Shown piece by piece: positions 25,577-33,020 of a stretch of DNA of 64,000 nucleotides. Each line of letters begins with the position of its first letter. Position 1 is the first letter of the stretch. The position numbers and the translations under genes are program-made. Below the pieces are notes generated by a model that searched no databases, was not told the origin of the DNA, and saw only the letters and a list, made by a program, of their open reading frames with translations. The stretch is from Sva-07 sp963793335 (lineage in GTDB: Bacteria > Actinomycetota > Acidimicrobiia > Acidimicrobiales > Ilumatobacteraceae). Location of the stretch: contig CAWBZS010000020.1 in assembly GCA_963793335.1 (NCBI GenBank), positions 59,092 through 123,091 on the forward strand, given 5' to 3'.

Positions 25577-26359
25577 ATGACCACGCCAACGACGGTTCGT
25601 GTCTGGGAGAGCGAGTTCGCGGTCTACCGCAAGGTCTGGAAGTCGCACGTGCTGCTCGCGTTCGTGCAGCCGCTGTTGTATCTGCTCGGCATCGGCCTCG
25701 GTGTCGGCGCGCTCATCGACGTCAACTCCGACTCGACCGCGGCGCTGGGCGGCATCACGTACTTCGAGTACCTTGCGCCTGCGCTGCTTGCGACCACGGC
25801 GATGGTCAGCGCCGGTCAGGCCTCGCTCTGGCAGGTGCTCGACGGGTTCTTCTGGGGCAACCGGTATCGGGCGATGGCGGCCACACCGCTCACCCCGGGC
25901 GACATCGCCACCGGCCTCACGCTGTGGCACGCCACACGCACCGCCATCGGCGTCGTCGGCGTGGCGGCGGTGTTGGCCCTGTTCCCGGAGACCCGATCGT
26001 GGGGGCTGCTCGTAGCGATCCCGGCCGCGGTACTGACTGGGATCGCGTTCGCGCTCCCGATCTCGGCATGGTCGTCGACCCGATTCAGTGGGAGCTCGTT
26101 TCCGACGATCATCCGCTTCGGTCTGCTGCCGATGTTCCTGTTCGGTGGTGCCTTCTTTCCGATCGATCAACTCCCGGGCTGGCTGCAGCCGGTCGCCTAT
26201 GTCACCCCGTTGTGGCACGGCATCGAGCTGTGTCGTGGAGCGGTGATCGCCGAGGTGAGCGCCGGCAACGTCGCAGTGCATGTCACCGTCCTCGTGACCT
26301 ATGCGGTGGCCGGTTGGATCGCGTGTCGCATCACCTTCGCCCGGCGGTTGAAGCCATGA
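25577..26359 (+). CDS. ABC-2 type permease (exporter subunit 1)
   Basis: 260 residues with six predicted membrane helices. The ABC-2 pattern is visible: an early amphipathic helix (WKSHVLLAFVQPLLYLL) and a late LLPMFLFGGAFFPIDQLP loop that is nearly diagnostic for DrrB/NodJ-type permeases. ATG 25577 has CCAGGA upstream. The stop overlaps the next permease start (ATGA). Confidence 0.9.
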   Translation: MTTPTTVRVWESEFAVYRKVWKSHVLLAFVQPLLYLLGIGLGVGALIDVNSDSTAALGGITYFEYLAPALLATTAMVSAGQASLWQVLDGFFWGNRYRAMAATPLTPGDIATGLTLWHATRTAIGVVGVAAVLALFPETRSWGLLVAIPAAVLTGIAFALPISAWSSTRFSGSSFPTIIRFGLLPMFLFGGAFFPIDQLPGWLQPVAYVTPLWHGIELCRGAVIAEVSAGNVAVHVTVLVTYAVAGWIACRITFARRLKP

Positions 26360-27156
26360 CGATCGCACTGCGCATCGTGCCGATCGAGGTGCTGCTGCGT
26401 GCCCGACGGCCGCAGCGAATGGTCGAGCGGGCTGCGATGTTCTACCGCCACGCCTGGATGCTGTTCGTGTCCGGGTTCTTCGAGCCGCTGCTGTACCTGC
26501 TGTCGGTGCAGGTGGGCTTTGCGGCACTGGTCGGTGACGTCGTGGTCGATGGTGTCGCGTACGACTACGCAGCATTCGTGGCGCCCGGCCTGCTGGCTGC
26601 AGCGGCGATGAACGGAGCGATCTTCGATGCCACGGGCAATGTGTTCGAGAAGCTGAAGCACTCCAAGCTGTACGACACGGTGCTCGCCACGCCGATGACC
26701 GCATCCGATGTGGCGGTGGGCGAGATCATGTCGGCGATGGGCCGTGGCACGCTCTACTCCGCGGCGTTCGTGCTCACGATGTGGGTGCTCGGACTCGTTG
26801 GTTCGCCATGGGTCGTTCTGGCGATCCCGGTGTGCGCGCTGATCGGCTTCGCGTTCGCATCGGTCGGGATGGCCTACACCACCTACATGCGCAGTTGGTC
26901 CGACCTCGAATACGTCAACGCCGTCACGTTGCCGCTGCTGCTGTTCTCGGCGACGTTCTACCCGCTGTCGAGCTACGGCGAGTGGGCGTGGGTGGTGCAA
27001 CTGAGCCCGCTGTATCACGGTGTGGCGGTGGTCCGCGGGCTCAACCTCGGGCAGCTCGAGTGGACGATGTTGGCCCACCTGGCCGTGCTTGCCGCCGTGG
27101 CACTGGTCGGGCTCGGCATCACGTCGCGACGCATCGAGCGCCTCCTCCTGCGCTGA
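26356..27156 (+). CDS. ABC-2 type permease (exporter subunit 2)
   Basis: 266 residues, homologous in layout to the preceding gene: FFEPLLYLLSVQVGF in the first helix, LLLFSATFYPLSSYG before the last helices, and LSPLYHGVAVVRGL. Two different permeases plus one ATPase suggest a heterodimeric channel. ATG 26356 is translationally coupled to the upstream gene. Followed by hairpin repeats that probably end the transcript. Confidence 0.9.
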   Translation: MTIALRIVPIEVLLRARRPQRMVERAAMFYRHAWMLFVSGFFEPLLYLLSVQVGFAALVGDVVVDGVAYDYAAFVAPGLLAAAAMNGAIFDATGNVFEKLKHSKLYDTVLATPMTASDVAVGEIMSAMGRGTLYSAAFVLTMWVLGLVGSPWVVLAIPVCALIGFAFASVGMAYTTYMRSWSDLEYVNAVTLPLLLFSATFYPLSSYGEWAWVVQLSPLYHGVAVVRGLNLGQLEWTMLAHLAVLAAVALVGLGITSRRIERLLLR

Positions 27157-27158
27157 TC

Positions 27159-27220
27159 GTGGTTCCCCGAGCCCGGGTCTCGCGGAACCTTGGTGGTTCC
27201 GCGAGCCCGGGTCTCCGGGG
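27159..27220. repeat. Imperfect tandem repeat with hairpin after the ABC operon
   Basis: The segment GTGGTTCCCCGAGCCCGGGT occurs at about 27159 and again, as GTGGTTCCGCGAGCCCGGGT, at about 27193. GGTTCC (27161-27166) can pair with GGAACC (27184-27189) around a CCCGGG core. Likely transcription terminator; the duplication may have doubled it. Confidence 0.55.
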
Positions 27221-27270
27221 GCGTCGGGCACGGTCAGGCGCGTTCTGCCATCCACTCCTAGGCTGATCGC

Positions 27271-27927
27271 ATGCTTTTTCGCAAGCACGCTTCCATGGTC
27301 ACCGCCGATGACGCACTCCCCGGCCGCACCGATCAGACGATGCCGGTCCCCGATGCCCACTTCGTCAACGGCCACCCGATGACCGGCCCGTGGCCCGAGG
27401 GGATGCAGACCGCAGCGTTTGCGATGGGCTGCTTCTGGGGTGTCGAGCGCAAGTTCTGGCAACTCGACGGCGTCCACTCCACCTTCGTCGGCTACGCCGG
27501 CGGGTACACACCGAACCCCACCTATGAAGAGGTCTGCTCGGGACGCACCGGCCACACCGAAGCCGTCGTGGTGGTGTACGACCCCGACGTCGTCTCCTAC
27601 GAACGCCTCCTGCAGACCTTCTGGGAGGAGCACGACCCCACGCAGGGGATGCGCCAGGGCAACGACATCGGCAGCCAGTACCGCTCGGCGATCTTCGTCA
27701 CCGATCCGTCACAGCAGCCGCTGATCGAGACGTCGACGGCGATGTTCCAGGAGCGCCTCGACGCCGCCGGCTACGGACAGATCACCAGCGAAGTGCTCCC
27801 GCTCGACTTCGACACCAACTGGTTCTACGCAGAGCCGTACCACCAGCAGTATCTCGCCAAGAACCCCAACGGATACTGCGGTGTCGGCGGTACCGGCGTG
27901 AGCTGCCCCATCGGCCTCGCCACCTGA
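27271..27927 (+). CDS. msrA: Peptide methionine sulfoxide reductase A
   Basis: 218 residues. Reduces methionine-S-sulfoxide in proteins. Catalytic Cys54 is in the GCFWG motif; further hallmarks are VGYAGG, GHTEAVVV, and a C-terminal pair of cysteines (NGYCGVGGTGVSC) that can resolve and recycle the enzyme. The box TAGGCT (27259-27264) ends 6 bases before ATG 27271, implying a leaderless mRNA. It fits the oxidative-stress theme of the window (mycothiol, SigR). Stands alone, convergent with the CoA-transferase operon. Confidence 0.96.
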   Translation: MLFRKHASMVTADDALPGRTDQTMPVPDAHFVNGHPMTGPWPEGMQTAAFAMGCFWGVERKFWQLDGVHSTFVGYAGGYTPNPTYEEVCSGRTGHTEAVVVVYDPDVVSYERLLQTFWEEHDPTQGMRQGNDIGSQYRSAIFVTDPSQQPLIETSTAMFQERLDAAGYGQITSEVLPLDFDTNWFYAEPYHQQYLAKNPNGYCGVGGTGVSCPIGLAT

Positions 27928-27965
27928 GGGCGAGTCTGCGCGAAATCCCTCCAACATTGCCCGGA

Positions 27966-27988
27966 ATCGTGACGGTCACCGTCACGAT
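27966..27988. terminator. Bidirectional hairpin terminator
   Basis: Perfect 11-bp stem ATCGTGACGGT/ACCGTCACGAT with a one-base centre between msrA and the convergent CoA-transferase gene. Confidence 0.8.
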
Positions 27989-28022
27989 GGCGCGGCAATT
28001 TCGGGTGTTGGGTGTGTGCGGG

Positions 28023-29162
28023 TCAAGCCCAGCCGGAGCGGCGGATGTCGTCGCCGTCGGCGTCGAGGCTGCGTCCCGGCCAACGCAGCGCACCCGGCGT
28101 CGCCGACAGACGGGCGATCAAGCCTTGCATCGGTGTGTCGCCGACGTCGGTGATCGTCGCTCGGGCGACGTAGTGGGGGTCGACGGCGATGTCGGCCATG
28201 TCGTACACCGGCCCGATCGCCGCCTCGGCAGCCGTGAACGCGGCGAGCACGTCGGATTGCGGGCGCACCGCACACCAGTCGGCCATGATCCGTTCGAGTT
28301 CGTCGCGGCGCTCGGTGCGTCCCGCAAAGCTGGCGAATCGCTCGTCGTCGCCGACGCCCAGCACCCCCATCACCCGGGCGGCCACGGTGTCGCTGCTCGT
28401 CGACACCGCCACCCACCGACCGTCGGCACACCGGTACGTTCCACGCGGCACCGTGTACGGCAACCCGGCACCGAGTCGTGGTTGCTGCTCGCCGGTGACG
28501 GCGTAGAGCGACACGAGCGGCCCCATGATCTGGAACATCGTCTCGAGCAGGTTGGCGTCGACCACCTGCCCGACACCCGAGTGGAGCGCGACCATCGTGG
28601 CGAACGCGGCCGCGAGTCCGGTCACCTCGTCGGTGAGTGCGATCGGCGGCAGCAGCGGCTGGCCCCCGGGCTCACCCGACAGCGCTGCCAGTCCCGACAT
28701 CGCCTCGGCGATCGTGGCGAACCCGGGACGCTGCGCGTACGGCCCATCTTGGCCGAACCCACTCACACGGGTGATCACCAGCGACGGGTTGCGTTCGAGC
28801 AGTACGTCGGGTCCGAGACCGAGACGCTCGAGCGTGCCAGGACGCGAGTTCTCCACCAGGACGTGCGCGTCGGCCACGAGCTCCAACAGCACCGAACGAT
28901 CCCGATCGTCCTTCACGTCGAGCACGGCCGTGCGCTTGTTGCGGTTGACCAGCTTCCACCACAGCCCTTCGCCGTCACGGGGGTCACGCCACGCCATGTT
29001 GCGAAGGCTGTCTCCTCCGGGTCGTTCGACCTTGATCACGTCGGCGCCGAAATCGGCGAGGTAGCGGGCGCAGTTGGGTCCGGCGAGCACGGTCGACATG
29101 TCGATCACGCGTAGCCCGGTCAACGCCGAATCCTGGGCCGGACGTTCGTCTGGATCGGTCAT
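28023..29162 (-). CDS. Family III CoA-transferase (CaiB/BaiF type)
   Basis: 379 residues. N-terminal LRVIDMSTVLAGPNCARYLADFGADVIKVE split into the usual Rossmann start, NRNKRTAVLD, VLVENSRPG and SGFGQDGPYA are family hallmarks. The catalytic aspartate corresponds to Asp178 in ALTDEVTG. Transfers CoA between carboxylic acids; substrate cannot be read from sequence. ATG 29162 overlaps the aminotransferase stop (ATGA); GTG 29168 is an alternative. Last gene of a minus-strand string with an aminotransferase and CrtZ. Confidence 0.9.
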   Translation of the reverse strand: MTDPDERPAQDSALTGLRVIDMSTVLAGPNCARYLADFGADVIKVERPGGDSLRNMAWRDPRDGEGLWWKLVNRNKRTAVLDVKDDRDRSVLLELVADAHVLVENSRPGTLERLGLGPDVLLERNPSLVITRVSGFGQDGPYAQRPGFATIAEAMSGLAALSGEPGGQPLLPPIALTDEVTGLAAAFATMVALHSGVGQVVDANLLETMFQIMGPLVSLYAVTGEQQPRLGAGLPYTVPRGTYRCADGRWVAVSTSSDTVAARVMGVLGVGDDERFASFAGRTERRDELERIMADWCAVRPQSDVLAAFTAAEAAIGPVYDMADIAVDPHYVARATITDVGDTPMQGLIARLSATPGALRWPGRSLDADGDDIRRSGWA

Positions 29163-30295
29163 GTCCACGTTGCCAACAACGCGCAGGCCTCGGCCATGTC
29201 GTCCGTCGCGCCGGCGTAGGAGAACCTGACGTACTCGCCGCCTCTGGAGAGATCGAAGTCGATCCCCGACGTCGCCGCCACGCCGAGTTCATCGAGCCAG
29301 CGACGGGTGAGTTCCAGCGAGTCGATCCCGCGCTCGACGGTGAGGTGGGGTACGTGCGCGTAGACGTAGAAGCCCCCGTCTGCAGGAGCGATCTCGGTGA
29401 TCCCCGCTGCCGCCAGACCTTCGAGGACCACGGCGCGGTTGGAGCGATAGCGCTCGACGTGTCCGTCGAGTTCGTCGCGTGCATCGAGTGCTGCGAGCGC
29501 TGCCACCTGCGACACGTGTGGGGCGCAGATGTACAGGTTCTGCTGGAGCCGCTCGACCGTGTCGACCACCGACTCGGGCGCCACCACCCACCCGACTCGC
29601 CAGCCGGTCATCGACCAGTACTTGGAGAAGCTGTTCACCACGAACGCGTCGGGGTGGTGACCGAGGATCAACGGTGCCGGAGCGCCATCGACGATCCCGT
29701 GGTAGATCTCGTCGGCGACCACCGCGATGTTGCGGACTCGACATGCGGCGGTGATCTCGGCGAGCGCCTGCGACCCCAGCACGGTGCCGGTCGGATTGGA
29801 GGGCGACGCCAGCACCAGCCCGTCGAGGTGGCCGGCGGCATCGAGATCGGCAGGTGTCGGTGCCCACCGACTCCCCGGCCCGACGGCGATCGGTACGGGC
29901 ACCGCCCCGAGCGCCGTCAGCGCGTTGCGGTAGCACGGGTAGCCGGGCTCCAGAACGCCGACTCTCGAGCCCGGCTCGAACAGCGTGAGGAAGGCCAGCG
30001 TGAAACCGGCCGACGCGCCGGCCACCACCAGCACTCGATTCATGGCGACGTCGTCGTACCGATCGGCGATGCGCTCGCGCAAGGGATCCAGGCCGGCAGC
30101 ATTCGTGTAACCGAGTGGCTCGTCGAGATGGCGCCGCACTGCGTCGCGGGCGAGCTGCGGCAGCGGCGTCGATGGCTGCCCGATCTCCAGGTGGAGCACA
30201 CGTTGCCCGGCAGCCTCGCGGGCGATCGCCCGACGGCTCATGTCCATCGCGTGGAACGGTGGGACCGATGCCGCGCGGACAGCCGCCTCGATCAT
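29159..30295 (-). CDS. Class I/II aminotransferase
   Basis: 378 residues, PLP-dependent fold type I. LEIGQPSTPLP, SPSNPTGTV, ADEIYHG, Schiff-base lysine in NSFSKYWSMTGWRVGW (Lys225) and the terminal VRFSYAG arginine are present. It belongs near aspartate/alanine/valine-pyruvate aminotransferases of the AspC/AlaA type; substrate uncertain. ATG 30295 lies 25 bases after the CrtZ stop. Coupled to the CoA-transferase gene downstream. Confidence 0.88.
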   Translation of the reverse strand: MIEAAVRAASVPPFHAMDMSRRAIAREAAGQRVLHLEIGQPSTPLPQLARDAVRRHLDEPLGYTNAAGLDPLRERIADRYDDVAMNRVLVVAGASAGFTLAFLTLFEPGSRVGVLEPGYPCYRNALTALGAVPVPIAVGPGSRWAPTPADLDAAGHLDGLVLASPSNPTGTVLGSQALAEITAACRVRNIAVVADEIYHGIVDGAPAPLILGHHPDAFVVNSFSKYWSMTGWRVGWVVAPESVVDTVERLQQNLYICAPHVSQVAALAALDARDELDGHVERYRSNRAVVLEGLAAAGITEIAPADGGFYVYAHVPHLTVERGIDSLELTRRWLDELGVAATSGIDFDLSRGGEYVRFSYAGATDDMAEACALLATWT

Positions 30296-30320
30296 TGGCC
30301 GATCACGCCGATCTGGCGCT

Positions 30321-30815
30321 TCACGGCTGCTTGACAAGCACCGCAGCGAACGGGTCGCGGTCGGTGTTGGCGGCGCGAGCGCGCAGCTCGGCGGGCACCA
30401 CGGGGACGAGCATCCCGTAGGGCGCTGCGTTGTAGAGATGGTGGATGCGATGCGCATCCGCCAACCGTTCCAGGGCGCGGATCGGACGTTCGCCGAACGG
30501 ATCGATCCGCCGGTGGATGTACCCGTCGTGCACGAGCGCATAGGCGATCCCGTACAGGGTCACTCCGATCGCCACCGGGATCAGCGCGGTGAGGCTGGTG
30601 TTGAACCCGAGCCACACACCCACCATCACGATCGCTGCGAATGCGACCGGAAACCAGTCGTTGCGCTCCCAGCGCGGCTTGCGTCCCGGCCGGTGGTGAC
30701 TCCGGTGGAACCACTCGCCAATGCCGTGCATCACCCAACGATGGGTGGCGGCCGTCAACGGCTCCATCGCGATGAAGGCGACGACGACGATGAGGATGAA
30801 CACGCCCGCAGACAC
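30321..30815 (-). CDS. crtZ: Beta-carotene hydroxylase CrtZ-like (fatty acid hydroxylase superfamily)
   Basis: 164 residues with four hydrophobic segments and the di-iron histidine motifs THRWVMH (His25, His30), HRSHH (His37, His40, His41), HDGYIH and HRIHH. This is the complete CrtZ set, which hydroxylates beta-ionone rings to make zeaxanthin. GTG 30815 is supported by TAACCT ending 7 bases upstream. No other carotenoid genes are in the window, so the pigment pathway must be encoded elsewhere. Confidence 0.88.
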   Translation of the reverse strand: MSAGVFILIVVVAFIAMEPLTAATHRWVMHGIGEWFHRSHHRPGRKPRWERNDWFPVAFAAIVMVGVWLGFNTSLTALIPVAIGVTLYGIAYALVHDGYIHRRIDPFGERPIRALERLADAHRIHHLYNAAPYGMLVPVVPAELRARAANTDRDPFAAVLVKQP

Positions 30816-30840
30816 GACACAGAGGTTACTCGGCGTTGGC

Positions 30841-31518
30841 TCAGCCTGCGTAGAAGTCGAGCGCCTCGGCGAGCGACACCTGACTCACGCCGTGCTCCTT
30901 CGCCACGGCATCGAGCCACTCGGGCCGGAACACGCTGGCGACGGTGATCGGCTCGTCGAGATCGGAACCGGCGAGTGCCAGCCGCACGAAGAGCGTGGCG
31001 TAGTCGGGCGGGCGGAGGTCGCGGCCGAGTTCCACCAGCGCGTACGGATCGGGTGTCGCCTCGCTGGTCGGCAGTGAGAAGAAGCTCTGTGAGGTCGGCC
31101 CTGTGGGCCCACCCGCCAGGCCTGGGCCGTCGACGAGGATCGCGCCGTGCACTTGCGACGCACGACCGCCTGCGAGCTGCAGGGCGATGTAGGCCCCCAG
31201 GCCCCGACCCACGACCGTGATCGATTGTGCAGCGTCTCCCTCGGTGAGCGCAGCGAGTGCGGCGTCGGCGTCGCCGAGCAGGAGTTCGGCGGTGTAGCCG
31301 CCGCCGCGCGGGATCGTCGAGTCGCCGTGTCCGGTGAAGTCGAGCGCTGCCACCGCGCCAGGCCAGCCGTCGGCCCACGTCGGCACCGTGTCGGCCGCTG
31401 TCTCGCCGAGGCCGTGCAGTAGCAGCAGCGGCCGGCTCCCCGGTGTGGTCTCGTCGCGCAAGTGGTGGAGCGCAAGGTCGACCTTGCCGTGTCGAAGCAT
31501 CGTGATGCGAGCGCTCAT
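30841..31518 (-). CDS. Alpha/beta-hydrolase fold protein lacking the nucleophile serine
   Basis: 225 residues. The fold is clear: LLLLHGLGET oxyanion segment and ALDFTGHGDST. The nucleophile elbow reads VGRGLGA, with Gly106 where GxSxG should have serine. The C-terminal acid and histidine region is also weak (EHGVSQVSLAE). It is probably non-hydrolytic, or uses another chemistry. ATG 31518 overlaps the stop of a canonical hydrolase gene, so the inactive and active paralogues are produced together. Confidence 0.8.
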   Translation of the reverse strand: MSARITMLRHGKVDLALHHLRDETTPGSRPLLLLHGLGETAADTVPTWADGWPGAVAALDFTGHGDSTIPRGGGYTAELLLGDADAALAALTEGDAAQSITVVGRGLGAYIALQLAGGRASQVHGAILVDGPGLAGGPTGPTSQSFFSLPTSEATPDPYALVELGRDLRPPDYATLFVRLALAGSDLDEPITVASVFRPEWLDAVAKEHGVSQVSLAEALDFYAG

Positions 31519-32483
31519 CGTGCGGCTCCGTTCGCGGGTGGGGTTCCGATGAAGTCGAGCACCATGGCGCTCACCATGTCGGGCTGCTCGATGTGCACGA
31601 AATGGCCGACGTCGTCGAGGATTTCGCAGCGACCATCGAGCGGAAGGTAGGGGAGCACCTTTTCGGGAGGGGTGCCCCAGCCCATCTCCTCCATCTCGCG
31701 CCCGAGAATGCCGAGAAACGGCATCGGGAGACCCGGCAAACGCATCAGTGTCCACTCGGGTCGCCACGGCCCGAACCCACCGAATCGCATCGAGGGATCG
31801 ATCTTCCAACGCCAGCCGTCAGGGGACTCGAAGCCACCGACCGTTGCAAGGCGCTTGAGCCATTCGGCATCGAGGCGCGGATTCATCCGGCCGCGCCGTG
31901 TCGCCAACTCGTCGATCGTTCCGGGCTTGCGCTGGGCGGTCGAGGTGGAGCGGCGATGGTCGAGCCAGCCGGCGATCTCTGCCGACACCATCTTGGTTCG
32001 CTCGTGTTCGGCGACGTCGGGAATCCGACGGTTGAACGGGATGCCATCCATGTTGACCAGATGGGTGAACCGGAACGGCTGGGCGTCGGCCAACTGGGTC
32101 ATCAGCGCGCCGCCCTTCGAGTGGCCGATCACCGGCAAGGGCCGCCCCGGACTCACGTGATCGAACACGGTGAGTGCGTCGCGCATGTCGGCGTCCCATG
32201 AGTACAGCTCGGGATGCTCGCTGTCGCCGTGGCCGCGCTGGTCCCAGCTCACCACTCGCCATCCACCGCTCGCGAGTCTCGGGGCGAACGCGTCGTAGGT
32301 GCGGGCGAAATCGAAGCCGCCGTGCACCAACACGAGCGGGGGAGCGTCAGGATCGCCCCACTCATGCACGGCGATCTGCAGGCCGTTGGCGTCGAGGTGG
32401 TACTGGCGTGCCGGGTGTTCGGCACCTGGGTAGGGGTGTTCGCGTGCGGGGTCGCCGAACCCGCGGTCGTCAGTGATCGTCAC
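31515..32483 (-). CDS. Alpha/beta-hydrolase
   Basis: 322 residues. HGGF oxyanion motif, WDQRGHGDS, nucleophile Ser122 in GHSKGG and the C-terminal histidine in DDVGHFVHIE make a complete triad. Similar to epoxide hydrolase/haloperoxidase-like esterases; substrate unknown. GTG 32483 has TACCCT ending 7 bases upstream. First gene of a two-gene operon with a nucleophile-less paralogue. Confidence 0.88.
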   Translation of the reverse strand: MTITDDRGFGDPAREHPYPGAEHPARQYHLDANGLQIAVHEWGDPDAPPLVLVHGGFDFARTYDAFAPRLASGGWRVVSWDQRGHGDSEHPELYSWDADMRDALTVFDHVSPGRPLPVIGHSKGGALMTQLADAQPFRFTHLVNMDGIPFNRRIPDVAEHERTKMVSAEIAGWLDHRRSTSTAQRKPGTIDELATRRGRMNPRLDAEWLKRLATVGGFESPDGWRWKIDPSMRFGGFGPWRPEWTLMRLPGLPMPFLGILGREMEEMGWGTPPEKVLPYLPLDGRCEILDDVGHFVHIEQPDMVSAMVLDFIGTPPANGAAR

Positions 32484-32603
32484 GGCGTCGAGGGTACGTC
32501 GCGATGCCGCCGGCGCTCGCATCTGCGTCGTGAGGTCCCAGCACGTGGTGCTCCGAGTGGGCGCGCGTGCAGAGTTCTGGCGCGCATGCGTAGCATTTGC
32601 AGC

Positions 32604-33020
32604 ATGCAGCGTCCTGATCGCACGATCGTTCTCTCTGGCATTGCGGTGCTGGTGGTGGCGGGCGCGGCGTGTGGCACCACCGACCCGGCATCGCAGGAAC
32701 GGCTCCCGCCGATCGTCACGACGACACCCACCACGACGACCAGCTCCACGTCGGTGCTCCCTCAGGACGTGGTGTACATCGTGCAGCGGGGCGACTCACT
32801 GACGTCGATCGCCGAGCGTTTCAGCGTCACCGTCAGCTCGATCATGGAACGCAACGGCCTCCCCGACGATGCCATCCAGGCGGGTCAGGAACTCGAGATC
32901 CCCGCCGCCATGGTCATCATCGACGACGCTGCCGGTACCACCACACCTGAGACCCTGACCGCGCCGTCACCCGTCAGGACTGGCGGTGGGCGACCGCGAG
33001 ATCGGCGACGTCGCGCATGA
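32604..33020 (+). CDS. LysM-domain lipoprotein
   Basis: 138 residues. A lipoprotein signal with lipobox VAGAAC (Cys at about residue 23) is followed by a Thr-rich linker and one LysM domain (VVYIVQRGDSLTSIAERFSV...) that binds peptidoglycan. Start ATG 32604 is chosen because TAGCAT ends 7 bases upstream. The C-terminal 15 residues (basic, low complexity) are encoded on the strand opposite the end of the mutase gene: the two convergent genes overlap by 47 bases. Confidence 0.85.
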   Translation: MQRPDRTIVLSGIAVLVVAGAACGTTDPASQERLPPIVTTTPTTTTSSTSVLPQDVVYIVQRGDSLTSIAERFSVTVSSIMERNGLPDDAIQAGQELEIPAAMVIIDDAAGTTTPETLTAPSPVRTGGGRPRDRRRRA

